DNA from: CAZWSE01 sp964636575
GTDB taxonomy: Bacteria; Pseudomonadota; Alphaproteobacteria; Rhodobacterales; Rhodobacteraceae
DNA: 35,420 bases
Assembly (NCBI GenBank): GCA_964636575.1
Contig: CAZWSE010000029.1
Span: 1 to 35,420, forward strand
Direction of reading: 5' to 3'
Positions 1-8,339 of this stretch are shown here, piece by piece. Numbering within the stretch: position 1 is the stretch's first letter; each line of letters begins with the position of its first letter. The position numbers and the translations under genes are program-made. The notes beneath the pieces were generated by a model. That model saw only the letters and a list, made by a program, of their open reading frames with translations. It did not search any database and was not told where the DNA came from.

Positions 1-366
1 CCAGTCTTTCCGCCCACCGTTGAGCAGATCAAAGAGGATCGCGCCCGGCACCAGTGGGATGATCGCTGACCCGACTTTGTATCCGCGCCCCTGTGCGCGC
101 AGCCCGTCGACCACCCCTGAACAGGCATCCAACCCGTAAGCTGACCCGCCCGACAAGACCAAAGCATCAACCGCTGCCACGGATTTGTCCGGGTCCAGCA
201 GATCGGTTTCGCGCGTGCCCGGTGCGCCGCCCATCACATGCACCGAGGCTACAAAGGGCGCGTCTGCTGTCAGCACGGTTGTCCCTGATTTCAGGGTGTC
301 GTCCTGTGCGTTTCCGACTTTCAGCCCTTTGATATCGGTGATGGAATTGGTCGGTCCGGGTGTCAT
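1..366 (-). CDS. P1-family peptidase (DmpA/NylC-like), N-terminal part, cut by the window edge
   Basis: The first 122 residues are visible, starting at the ATG at 366 (an AAGGA ribosome site lies 7 nt upstream); the reading frame is open to base 1, so the C-terminus is missing. Visible motifs are an N-terminal ITDIKGLKVGNA, then HVMGGAPGTRETDLLDP and VDALVLSGGSAYGLDA, which are typical of the P1 (S58) family. These enzymes are self-processing N-terminal nucleophile hydrolases that act as aminopeptidases or amide hydrolases; the self-cleavage site would lie in the missing part. It is on the same strand as the cupin and peptide ABC transporter genes, about 80 nt after the cupin stop, so it may hydrolyse imported peptides or amides. 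The family call is firm; the substrate is not known. Confidence 0.85.
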   Translation of the reverse strand, partial: MTPGPTNSITDIKGLKVGNAQDDTLKSGTTVLTADAPFVASVHVMGGAPGTRETDLLDPDKSVAAVDALVLSGGSAYGLDACSGVVDGLRAQGRGYKVGSAIIPLVPGAILFDLLNGGRKDW

Positions 367-446
367 GTGCGGGTCCTTGGGGTTTGTTGCAGGCGTTTGG
401 ATTTGCCTCCGGCGGGGATTTATTTTGAACAAAGAAGGGGGCCGGT

Positions 447-803
447 TTAGAGCCTTGGTTTTGCTGCGGCTTGTGCGTCTTTGATGTTGCCTGTGTTGGG
501 TTCCCCTTTGGGTTCGATCAGCAAGACGTGGCATTCTTGTGCTGCGCGGGGGCGGTGGGTGACGCCTTTGGGGACGATGAAAAGCTCGCCCGTTTTGACG
601 CTGTGGCTTGTGTCCTCATAGTCCATTGTCATCTCACCTTGCAGCACCAGAAAGAAGTCATCTGTGTTTTCGTGCAGGTGGAACGGGAATTCGCCGCTGA
701 ATTTGACCACCATGACCTCGTTGTCGTTGTAATCCGCCACCACATGGGGATCCCAGTGGCTGCTGAACTTGCTGAGCTTGTCGGTCAGATTGATTGTGCT
801 CAT
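447..803 (-). CDS. small cupin-domain protein
   Basis: A 118-residue single-domain cupin. The metal-binding motif 1 is seen as FPFHLHENTDDFFLVLQGEM (His-x-His then Glu, around residues 40-59), and motif 2 as the PKGVTHRP segment. Such small cupins bind a metal and act as isomerases, dioxygenases or sensors, and function cannot be set from sequence alone. Its ATG overlaps the stop of the upstream double-ATPase gene by four bases (ATGA), so it is translationally coupled to the peptide transporter operon. The C-terminal tail after about residue 100 is Ala/Lys rich and looks unstructured. Confidence 0.85.
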   Translation of the reverse strand: MSTINLTDKLSKFSSHWDPHVVADYNDNEVMVVKFSGEFPFHLHENTDDFFLVLQGEMTMDYEDTSHSVKTGELFIVPKGVTHRPRAAQECHVLLIEPKGEPNTGNIKDAQAAAKPRL

Positions 804-2395
804 GTCGTTGGCCTTATGTTTGGAAGAACCGGTGCGGCGTTGATCAGCGATTGTGTGTAGCTGTGTTGCGGGTCGTTGAAGACTTGGCCCGTTGGTCCTT
901 GTTCCACGATTTCCCCTGCTTTCATCACCAGCACGCGGTCTGTCACCGTTTTCACCACGCTGAGGTCGTGGCTGATGAAGAGGTATGTCAGATCATATTG
1001 TCGGCACAGCGTCGCCAGCAGGTCAAGGATTTGCGCCCGTACTGATACATCGAGGGCCGAGACTGCTTCGTCGAACAAGATCAGTTCCGGCTTTATGATG
1101 AGCGCCCGTGCGATGGCGATCCTTTGCCGTTGCCCGCCCGAGAATTCGTGGATGTATTTGCCTGCGTCATCGGGGCTGAGCCCGACGGCTGTCAGTGTGT
1201 CTGCGATGGCCTTTTGTCGTTCGATGCCCGTGGGCGGTGTGTCGAGCAGGTGGAAGGGTTCTGCGATCAGCCGTCCGACTTTGTGGCGGGGGTTGAAGCT
1301 GCCGAAGGGGTCTTGGAAGACCACCTGCATTTTGCGTCGCACGTCCAGGTTGGGCTGCTGGCCGGAAAAGACGGGGGCTCCGCTGAGTGTGATGGTGCCT
1401 GTTTGCACTTGTTCCAGCCCGAGTATTGCGCGTGTGAGGGTGGATTTCCCGCAGCCGGATTCCCCGACCAGCCCGACCCGTTCGCCTTTGTCGATGCTGA
1501 AGCTGACGTTGTTCACCGCGCGGAAAGTCCCGGGGGTGCCGAAGATTGATGTGCGCGGAAGGCGGTAGTCTCGGCTGACGTTTGTGACCTTGAGCAGCGG
1601 TGTGTCACGGGTTGCATCCGGCAGATCGACTTGGTGGTTTGACGCCTCAAACAGCATCTTGGTGTAGGGGTGGTTCATGTGGTTGAGCAGGTGCGCCGTT
1701 GCCCCCTGTTCCACGATTTCGCCTTTGCGCATGACCACGATCCGGTCGGCCATGTCTGCCACTACGGCCAGATCGTGGGTGATCATCATCAGCCCCATCC
1801 CGAAGTCATCGACCAGCCCTTTGAGCAAATCGAGGATCTGCGCTTGTGTGGTGACATCGAGCGCTGTGGTGGGTTCGTCTGCGATCAGCAGTTTGGGACG
1901 CAGGGCGATGGCCATTGCGATGACGACCCTTTGCCGTTGCCCGCCGGACAGTTCGTGCGGGAACCGTGTCAGCGGGAATTGATCGGGGGGCAGGCCGACC
2001 CGTTCCAGCATTTGTACGGCTTGTGCGCGAGCGTCCGATTTAGCGGTTTCGGTGTGGATCAAGATCGTTTCAATGACCTGATCCCCGATGGTCTTGACCG
2101 GATTGAGCGCCGTCATCGGTTCTTGAAAGATCATCCCGATGTCATTGCCGCGCAGATCGCAAAGCGTGGGTTCGGGTGTGGTGGTGAGGTCTTGGCTTTC
2201 GAGCAGGATTGCCCCTGTCGTCGTCGCCCCCCGTGGCAGCAGTTGCATCACGGCCATTGCCGTCATGGACTTGCCCGAGCCGCTTTCGCCAGTGATTGCG
2301 ACGATCTCTCCGGCTTTGATCTGCAAGCTTACATCGCGCAGGATTGGCGTGTCGTGAATGTCCAAGGACAGGTTTTGGATGTCGAGCAGGCTCAT
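800..2395 (-). CDS. peptide-type ABC transporter, double ATP-binding protein (DppD-DppF fusion, GsiA-like)
   Basis: A 531-residue protein with two complete nucleotide-binding domains, equal to DppD and DppF joined. Domain 1 has Walker A GESGSGKS (36-43), signature LSGGQRQR (149-156) and Walker B LLIADE (169-174). Domain 2 has Walker A GESGCGKS (311-318), signature FSGGQRQR (418-425) and Walker B LILFDE (438-443). All catalytic motifs look intact. It would power import through the two permeases encoded just upstream. The start codon overlaps the stop of the DppC-like permease by four bases. Substrate class (di/oligopeptide, glutathione, or nickel) is not decided by the ATPase; the neighbouring peptidases favour peptides. 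Confidence 0.95.
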   Translation of the reverse strand: MSLLDIQNLSLDIHDTPILRDVSLQIKAGEIVAITGESGSGKSMTAMAVMQLLPRGATTTGAILLESQDLTTTPEPTLCDLRGNDIGMIFQEPMTALNPVKTIGDQVIETILIHTETAKSDARAQAVQMLERVGLPPDQFPLTRFPHELSGGQRQRVVIAMAIALRPKLLIADEPTTALDVTTQAQILDLLKGLVDDFGMGLMMITHDLAVVADMADRIVVMRKGEIVEQGATAHLLNHMNHPYTKMLFEASNHQVDLPDATRDTPLLKVTNVSRDYRLPRTSIFGTPGTFRAVNNVSFSIDKGERVGLVGESGCGKSTLTRAILGLEQVQTGTITLSGAPVFSGQQPNLDVRRKMQVVFQDPFGSFNPRHKVGRLIAEPFHLLDTPPTGIERQKAIADTLTAVGLSPDDAGKYIHEFSGGQRQRIAIARALIIKPELILFDEAVSALDVSVRAQILDLLATLCRQYDLTYLFISHDLSVVKTVTDRVLVMKAGEIVEQGPTGQVFNDPQHSYTQSLINAAPVLPNIRPTT

Positions 2396-3213
2396 GTGCG
2401 GGCCACCTTGATCCTTGGGTCAAGCGCGTCGCGCAACCCGTCGCCCAGCAGGTTCAGCCCCAGAACCGTCAGTATGATTGCGATGCCCGGAATAAGTGCC
2501 AAATGCGGCGCGAGCGTTACCAGCGTTTGTGCATCGGCCAGCATACGCCCCCAGCTTGGTGTGGGGGGTTGCGCGCCAAGGCCCACGTAGGACAGTGCTG
2601 CTTCGGCCAGAATGCCAAGGCTGAACTGGATGGTGCCCTGCACGATCAGCAGGTTCATGATGTTGGGCAAGATGTGTTCAAAACTGATGCGCGGTGTGGA
2701 TTTGCCAGCGACCCGTGCCGCCAGAATAAATTCACGTTCCCAAAGCGACAGGGCCGCCCCGCGTGTTACCCGTGCGAAGACGGGGATGTTGAAGATGCCG
2801 ATGGCGATGATCGCGTTGATGGCGCCCGCTCCGAAGACGGCCGTGATCAGGATCGCGATGACGATGGAAGGGAAGGCGAAGATCAGGTCATTGCCGCGCA
2901 TGATGATCTCATCCAGCCACGACCCCTTGCGCGCCGCTGCAGTCAGCCCCAAGGGCACCCCCAATCCAATGCCGATCCCTACGGCCACCAAGGCCACCGC
3001 CAGAGACGTGCGCGCGCCGACCATAATCATGCTGAAGATATCGCGTCCGAACTGGTCTGTGCCGAACCAGTTTGTGCCGTTCGGCGGCTGCAGTTTGTTC
3101 GGGATGTTCATCTGTGTGAAATCGAAGGGCGTCCAGATGTAGGACAGCAGGGCCGCCACGATGACCAGTGCAGAGAGCGCCCCGCCGAGGATGATGTTGC
3201 GCGACCAGATCAT
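2392..3213 (-). CDS. peptide-type ABC transporter permease (DppC-like)
   Basis: A 273-residue inner-membrane permease with several hydrophobic segments, the first at about residues 8-28. The large periplasmic loop contains NWFGTDQFGRDIFSMIMVGART, a hallmark of DppC/OppC. The cytoplasmic EAA-like loop and the family segment EAALSYVGLGAQPPTPSWG are also present. It pairs with the DppB-like permease, whose stop codon overlaps its start by four bases (ATGA at 3210-3213). It is in the same operon as the binding protein and the double ATPase. Length and motifs are normal. Confidence 0.95.
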   Translation of the reverse strand: MIWSRNIILGGALSALVIVAALLSYIWTPFDFTQMNIPNKLQPPNGTNWFGTDQFGRDIFSMIMVGARTSLAVALVAVGIGIGLGVPLGLTAAARKGSWLDEIIMRGNDLIFAFPSIVIAILITAVFGAGAINAIIAIGIFNIPVFARVTRGAALSLWEREFILAARVAGKSTPRISFEHILPNIMNLLIVQGTIQFSLGILAEAALSYVGLGAQPPTPSWGRMLADAQTLVTLAPHLALIPGIAIILTVLGLNLLGDGLRDALDPRIKVART

Positions 3214-4157
3214 GTGCGCGACCTCAGCCGTGGGTCGACCGCTGCATAGGCCAGATCAACCAGAAAGTTGACGACGATGACCGCAAAGACCAGCAGCATG
3301 ACCACGCTTTCCACGACGATCAGGTCGCGGGCTGAAATGGCTTGGAACACCAATCGTCCGAGACCCGGCAAGTAGAAGACTTGTTCGATGATGATCGACC
3401 CTGCCAGTAGGAACGAAAACTGCAAACCGATAATTGTCAGCACGGGGATGAGGGCGTTGCGCAGCCCGTGTCTCCATAGGGCTTGTCTTGCGTTGAGGCC
3501 TTTGGCCCGTGCCGTGCGCATGAAGTCTTGGCCAAGAATGTCGAGCAGTGATGAGCGCATGACCCGTGCGAGAATTGCGGCTTGCGGAAGTGCGAGTGCG
3601 ATGGCGGGCAGGGTCAGCGAATGAAGCCCTGTCCAAAGCCCTTTGTCCCAGCCTGCGAACCCGCCTGCTGAGAACCAGCGCAGGTTGATTGCAAAGATCA
3701 AAACCAGCATCATCGCGAACCAGAAGTTCGGGATTGCGACGCCGAGTTGTGTGGCCCCCATCACGGCCATGTCGCCTGCTTGTCCGCGACGGGATGCGGC
3801 GTAGATGCCCGCCGGAAAGGCGATGAGGGTCGACAGTGTGAGCGCATAAAGCGCGAGCGGCAGCGACACCCAAAGCCGGTCTGCCACCATCTGGCTGACA
3901 GGTGTGCGGTAGGTGTATGAGGTGCCGAAATCGCCTTGGAGCATGCCTGTAACCCATGCCAAATAGCGTTGGGTTTTGGACACATCGAGCCCCAGTTCGG
4001 TGCGCAGGGCCGCGACCGTTTCGGGTTGCGCGTTTAGCCCCAGCATAAAGGATGCCGGATCGCCCGGTGCGACTTCGATCACAAAGAAAATCACCAGCGA
4101 CGCGATGGCGAGGCTGATGATCAGAGACAATAGTCGTTTGAGGGCGTACCGGATCAT
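3210..4157 (-). CDS. peptide-type ABC transporter permease (DppB-like)
   Basis: A 315-residue permease starting MIRYALKRLLSLI, the usual DppB/OppB N-terminus with one early membrane helix followed by a periplasmic loop containing APGDPA. The EAA loop is seen around RSSLLDILGQDFMRTARAKG. The C-terminus ends in YAAVDPRLR, the standard family ending. It forms the transmembrane pore with the DppC-like protein. It follows the binding protein gene after 48 nt and overlaps the next gene by four bases. Confidence 0.95.
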   Translation of the reverse strand: MIRYALKRLLSLIISLAIASLVIFFVIEVAPGDPASFMLGLNAQPETVAALRTELGLDVSKTQRYLAWVTGMLQGDFGTSYTYRTPVSQMVADRLWVSLPLALYALTLSTLIAFPAGIYAASRRGQAGDMAVMGATQLGVAIPNFWFAMMLVLIFAINLRWFSAGGFAGWDKGLWTGLHSLTLPAIALALPQAAILARVMRSSLLDILGQDFMRTARAKGLNARQALWRHGLRNALIPVLTIIGLQFSFLLAGSIIIEQVFYLPGLGRLVFQAISARDLIVVESVVMLLVFAVIVVNFLVDLAYAAVDPRLRSRT

Positions 4158-4205
4158 GATCCGCTCAGGTTAGGGGCGGGGTCCGGTGCCGTCTAGGGGT
4201 GGCCG

Positions 4206-5678
4206 TTATTCCCAAGACACCGCTGTCAGGTCGTTGGCCTGTGTGGGTGCGTTGGTCCAAAGCCCTTTGATGTTGGCCTTGGCAACCGACAGGGCCGCAA
4301 GCTGGAACAGGTATCCGTTGACGTAATCGTTGGAAATGGTTTCCTGCGCCGTTTTCAGCATGTCCGACCGCATCGCCGGATCGGTGGTTGCATTCAGCTT
4401 GGTGATCAGGGCTTGGAAGTCCGGATTGTCGTATTGGAAGTAGTAATCCGGGTTCGCGTAGATGCCGATGTCCATAGGCTCTGTGTGGCTGACGATTGTC
4501 AGGCCAAAGTCCTTGCCTTTGAACGCGACCTCAAGCCACTGCGCCCATTCCACGTTGGTGATTTCAGCCTTGATCCCGACCTCGGCCAGTTGCGCTGCGA
4601 TGATTTCACCGCCGCGACGCGCATAGGAGGGGGGCGGCAGCACGAGCGTTGTTTCAAACCCGTCTGCAAAGCCAGCCTCGGCCAGCAGCGCTTTGGCCTT
4701 TTCGGGGTCGTAGTTCGACTGGCCCGTCATATCCACGTAGTCTGGATTGTGCGGTGCAAAATGTGTGCCGATGGGCGTGCCGTAGCCGAACATAGCCCCG
4801 TCGATGATCGCTTGGCGGTTGATGGCGTGGGCCAGTGCCTTGCGGACCTTCACGTTGTCAAAGGGCGGGCGTTTGTTGTTGGTGGACAGGATCGTCTCAC
4901 CCTCGGTCGAGCCGACAAGCACTTGGAAGCGCGGGTCAGCCTCAAACTGTGGCAGATTTTCTGGCGCTGGGAAGCCGCTGAACACATCTACGTCTTCGGC
5001 CATCACGGCAGCAAAGGCCGCCGTCGGGTCAGAGATAAACTTGAACGTCGCTTTTTCGAGCACTGCAGGCGTGCCCCAGTAGTCCGCATTGCGCGCGATT
5101 TCGATCCGGTCGCCTTGGACCCAGTTTACAAACTTAAACGCGCCTGTGCCGATGGGCATCTGTTTGATGTTCTCGATCGACTCCGGTGCCACGATCACCG
5201 CGTCGCCCCACGCAAGGTTGAACAGCATGTTGCCGTTTGGTGCGGACAGGGTGACTTTGACGGTGCCTGCATCCATGACCTCAACGCTTGAGATCGACGC
5301 ATAAAGCGCTTTTTGCGCGTTGGCGCTGTCTTCGGCCAGGATCCGGTCAAGGCTGAATTTCACATCTTCGGCGTCCATTGTGGTGCCGTCGTGGAAGGTC
5401 ACGCCAGAGCGCAGCTTAAACGTATAGGTCAGCCCGTCATCCGAGATTTCCCAGGATTCCGCCAAGCCTGGCACAACAGATCCGTCGCCCATAAAGCGCG
5501 TCAGCCCTTCGAACACATTGGAATAGAGCACGGAATCGATGGCCCCGGCTGCGGCGCTTGTCGGGTCCAGATGCGGTGGTTCCAGCTGCATCGCGAGGGT
5601 CAGATCGGTTTGCGCGTGCGCGGCACCGGCAAAAAGCGCAATCGCGCTGGCGGCGGCAAGACGGGTGAAATGTTTCAT
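4206..5678 (-). CDS. periplasmic peptide-type ABC substrate-binding protein (SBP family 5)
   Basis: A 490-residue protein with a clear Sec signal peptide: MKHFTRL, a hydrophobic stretch, then AHA-Q with predicted cleavage after residue 22. The body matches family 5 binding proteins, including the conserved DGLTYTFKLRSGVTFHDGTTMDAEDVKFSLDR region split over residues about 70-105, and later VRKALAHAINRQAI. The start at 5678 is chosen because a GGAG ribosome site lies 6 nt upstream and the signal peptide begins there; the frame stays open for another 434 codons upstream, but that part is the antisense of the Hsp70-like gene. It is the first gene of the transporter operon. The ligand is unknown; peptide or opine-like compounds are likely. 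Confidence 0.95.
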   Translation of the reverse strand: MKHFTRLAAASAIALFAGAAHAQTDLTLAMQLEPPHLDPTSAAAGAIDSVLYSNVFEGLTRFMGDGSVVPGLAESWEISDDGLTYTFKLRSGVTFHDGTTMDAEDVKFSLDRILAEDSANAQKALYASISSVEVMDAGTVKVTLSAPNGNMLFNLAWGDAVIVAPESIENIKQMPIGTGAFKFVNWVQGDRIEIARNADYWGTPAVLEKATFKFISDPTAAFAAVMAEDVDVFSGFPAPENLPQFEADPRFQVLVGSTEGETILSTNNKRPPFDNVKVRKALAHAINRQAIIDGAMFGYGTPIGTHFAPHNPDYVDMTGQSNYDPEKAKALLAEAGFADGFETTLVLPPPSYARRGGEIIAAQLAEVGIKAEITNVEWAQWLEVAFKGKDFGLTIVSHTEPMDIGIYANPDYYFQYDNPDFQALITKLNATTDPAMRSDMLKTAQETISNDYVNGYLFQLAALSVAKANIKGLWTNAPTQANDLTAVSWE

Positions 5679-5795
5679 GGCAGGCTCCATCAGTTCATTT
5701 GGCAGTGAGGCTATCCAATCGCTGCTCGGGTGTCGAGAAAGGTTTGTATTTGACGTGGGGGAGGGGTAATCACGGCGCTCTTGGAGGGCAGTCAC
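5679..5795. promoter_or_regulatory. divergent promoter region between the peptide transporter operon and the Hsp70-like gene
   Basis: This 117-bp gap separates two divergent starts and must hold both promoters. A TTGACG hexamer at 5750-5755 could be a -35 element for the plus-strand gene, but I see no convincing -10 at the proper distance. GGAGGG at 5783-5788 is the ribosome site of the Hsp70-like gene. No clear operator palindrome was seen. Confidence 0.35.
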
Positions 5796-7034
5796 ATGAC
5801 GCAGACTTTGGCGATTGATTTTGGGACGTCCAATTCGGCGGCTGCTGTTTTGGATGGCGGTGCTGCGCGCTTGATCGCGCTTGAAGGCGATGCCGAGACT
5901 TTGCCGACGGCTGTGTTCTTTGACTTTGACGCCCAAGAGATGCTGATCGGCCACCGCGCCAGTGCCGCTTTGCTTGATGGTTTGGACGGGCGCTATATGC
6001 GTGGGCTCAAAAGCCTGCTTGGCACCGGATTGATGCGCGAAAGCCGGATGTTGCTGGGCGAGCGTTTGGATTTCATTGATATTGTGGCGCGGTTTCTGGC
6101 CCGTGTGAAAACGCAAGCCGAGGCCGAGACAGGGGTGCGGTTTGATCGTGCTTTGTCGGGGCGGCCCGTGTTGTTTCATTCCGATGATCCTGCCCGCAAC
6201 GCGCAAGCCCAAGTCGATCTGGCGGAAGCCTACGCGCGTGCCGGTTTTAGCGATGTGCAGTTTATGCCTGAACCTGAGGCTGCGGCTTTGGCCAATCGAG
6301 ACAAGCTGTCGAACGCGGGTCTTGGCTTGATTGTCGATATCGGGGGCGGGACATCTGATTTTACCCTGTTCCGGTCCAAGCCTGACGGCATTGATATTTT
6401 GACCAGCAATGGGGTGCGCTTGGGCGGGACTGACTTTGACAAGCAGATCAGTGTTTCGCGTGTCATGCCGCAGCTTGGGATGGGCAGCCCGATCCGGCAT
6501 GCCTTTGGCAATGACACTCATCTGGCCCCCAACGCGATTTTCAATGAGCTGGCCACATGGCAAAAGATCCCGTTTCTTTATACCGCCGAGACCCGCGCGA
6601 AGGCTGCGGATTTGCTGAAATACGCGGTGCATGAAAACAGGCTGGCGCGGCTGGTGAAGGTTTTGGACGAAGAATTGGGCCATGATCTGGCCTTTGCTGT
6701 TGAGGCGGGCAAGATTGCCGCCAACGATCCCGAGGCTGAGAACCCTGTGATCCGCGTGGGCATGTTGAAACCGCGTGCTGTGCTGCCCTTGCCCAATGAC
6801 ATGATGACCGAGATTTTGACGCCCCATGCGGGCACAGTCGGGCAAGCGGCGTTGGACACGATGCAGGGTGCAGGTGTGGACCCCGAGGCGGTCACCGATC
6901 TGATTTTTGTAGGCGGGTCGAGTTTGATGGCGGTGATCGAGGATGAAATGCGCAGGCTTTTCCCGAAGGCTGCCCTGCACCGAGGTGCCGCGATGACTGC
7001 GATTATCGAAGGGTTGGCTTTGGCGACGGCTTAG
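5796..7034 (+). CDS. Hsp70-family ATPase without substrate-binding domain (YegD-like)
   Basis: A 412-residue protein with the actin-fold ATPase motifs of Hsp70: phosphate 1 LAIDFGTSNSAAAV at the N-terminus, phosphate 2 GLIVDIGGGTSDFTLF near residue 180, and adenosine motif IFVGGSSLMAVI near residue 375. It ends soon after the nucleotide-binding domain, so the usual peptide-binding and lid domains are absent, as in the YegD group. The ATG at 5796 is preferred over an in-frame TTG at 5781 because GGAGGG lies 7 nt before it. Its role is unknown. It stands alone, divergent from the peptide transporter, and converges with the M20 peptidase with only 8 nt between stops. Confidence 0.85.
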   Translation: MTQTLAIDFGTSNSAAAVLDGGAARLIALEGDAETLPTAVFFDFDAQEMLIGHRASAALLDGLDGRYMRGLKSLLGTGLMRESRMLLGERLDFIDIVARFLARVKTQAEAETGVRFDRALSGRPVLFHSDDPARNAQAQVDLAEAYARAGFSDVQFMPEPEAAALANRDKLSNAGLGLIVDIGGGTSDFTLFRSKPDGIDILTSNGVRLGGTDFDKQISVSRVMPQLGMGSPIRHAFGNDTHLAPNAIFNELATWQKIPFLYTAETRAKAADLLKYAVHENRLARLVKVLDEELGHDLAFAVEAGKIAANDPEAENPVIRVGMLKPRAVLPLPNDMMTEILTPHAGTVGQAALDTMQGAGVDPEAVTDLIFVGGSSLMAVIEDEMRRLFPKAALHRGAAMTAIIEGLALATA

Positions 7035-7042
7035 GCAGCGCT

Positions 7043-8335
7043 TTATGTGTCGGGCAACAAAAGCGTCTGCAGGCTGCGCCCCATGACCTTGGCGCTGTCG
7101 ATCATGTCATCGACGCCGATGTATTCGTCGGGTTTATGCGCCAGTTCCAAGATACCCGGCCCATAGGCGATGCAGTTCTTCAGTTTGCCGATCCGGTCGA
7201 TGTGCTTTTGATCGTATGTGCCGGGGCTTGCGACGTAGTCGGGGTCTTTGCCCATCACATCCTGAATGGCAGCGGCTACGGTTTCGACCACAGGGGCGTG
7301 TTTGTCGGTCATAGAAGGCAGCACTGAATTGAGTTCAGTCAGCGCATAGTCAAAATCGGCGCGGTTGGATTTGAGTCCTTCAAGCAGGTTTGTGACCTCA
7401 TCGCGCACCTGATCCAGCGGTTCTTCCACCAAAAACCGTCGATCAATCACGATACGGCAGCTGTCTGGCACGCAGTGCGCGGGCAGGCCGGTGAAATCGT
7501 CGTCTTGTTCTTTCTGTCCGCCGTGGATTGAATTGATGTTCATCGTCGATTGCCGTGCGCCGTCTGGCACCACGGGCATATCCGTGTGACGGGCGGCCAT
7601 GGCGGGGAACAGCTTGTCTTCAAATTCGTTTAGCACCGCCCCCATGTGCCGTACCGCGCAATCGCCTAAGAAGGGCATTGATCCGTGTGCGATTTCGCCC
7701 TTGGTTTCGATCTCGGCCCACCAACCGCCGCGGTGGCCAAGGCAGATGCGGTCTTTGTTGAGTGGTTCTGGAATGATGACGTGTTGCACGCGGCTGGGGT
7801 CAAAATAACCTTGTTCAGCCAGATAGGCGACGCCGCCATAGCCGCCGGATTCCTCATCAGCGGTGCCTGAGATTTCGATGGCGCCGCGGAAATCGGGATG
7901 TTCTTCGATGAAGGCCTCGGCCGCGATGATGCTGGCAGCCAAGCCGCCTTTCATGTCGCAGGCCCCACGTCCGTAGATTTTCCCGTCGATCAGATCACCG
8001 CCGAAGGGATCTTTGGTCCAGCCTGCGCCGACTTCGACCACATCCGTGTGGCTGTTGAAATGTACGCAGTCGCCGGATGAAGCCCCGTCGCGTCGTGCGA
8101 TGATGTTCCAACGCGGATAGCGGGTGCTGTCGCCGGGGGTGTCATGGGCGCGGATCAATTCGCAGGTGAAGCCATGTGCGGTCAGCCGTGTGTTCAGATA
8201 ATCGCAGATCGCCTGATAATTCTCACCCGGTGGATTGAGCGTCGGGATCTGGATCAGCTCTTGCGTGAGCGTGATCAGGTCGTCGCGCTTTGCGTCAATG
8301 CGGGCTGTCAGCGGGTCAGAGAAATGGGTTTTCAT
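7043..8335 (-). CDS. M20-family metallopeptidase (ArgE/DapE type deacylase or carboxypeptidase)
   Basis: A 430-residue zinc hydrolase. The expected di-zinc ligands are visible: His96 in NSHTDVV, Asp127 in GACDMKGG, the general base Glu161 and ligand Glu162 in TADEESGG, Glu190 in IPEP, and His400 in ELAHKPDEY. The dimerisation domain lies between. Annotated relatives are called acetylornithine deacetylase or succinyl-diaminopimelate desuccinylase, but many are general N-acyl amino acid or peptide hydrolases. It begins 4 nt after the stop of the CoA racemase gene with no good ribosome site, so it is probably coupled to it. A role in amino acid or peptide use is inferred. Confidence 0.9.
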   Translation of the reverse strand: MKTHFSDPLTARIDAKRDDLITLTQELIQIPTLNPPGENYQAICDYLNTRLTAHGFTCELIRAHDTPGDSTRYPRWNIIARRDGASSGDCVHFNSHTDVVEVGAGWTKDPFGGDLIDGKIYGRGACDMKGGLAASIIAAEAFIEEHPDFRGAIEISGTADEESGGYGGVAYLAEQGYFDPSRVQHVIIPEPLNKDRICLGHRGGWWAEIETKGEIAHGSMPFLGDCAVRHMGAVLNEFEDKLFPAMAARHTDMPVVPDGARQSTMNINSIHGGQKEQDDDFTGLPAHCVPDSCRIVIDRRFLVEEPLDQVRDEVTNLLEGLKSNRADFDYALTELNSVLPSMTDKHAPVVETVAAAIQDVMGKDPDYVASPGTYDQKHIDRIGKLKNCIAYGPGILELAHKPDEYIGVDDMIDSAKVMGRSLQTLLLPDT

Positions 8336-8339
8336 GCGC

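Noticed and set aside
1670..3249. Long plus-strand frames opposite the double ATPase and DppC-like genes
   Set aside because: They are rich in His, Cys, Gln and Arg, as expected of GC-rich antisense shadows, and the minus-strand genes have full motifs.
5679..6980. Open minus-strand frame extending the peptide-binding protein upstream by 434 codons
   Set aside because: It is antisense to the Hsp70-like gene, has no family match, and the signal peptide with its ribosome site begins at 5678.
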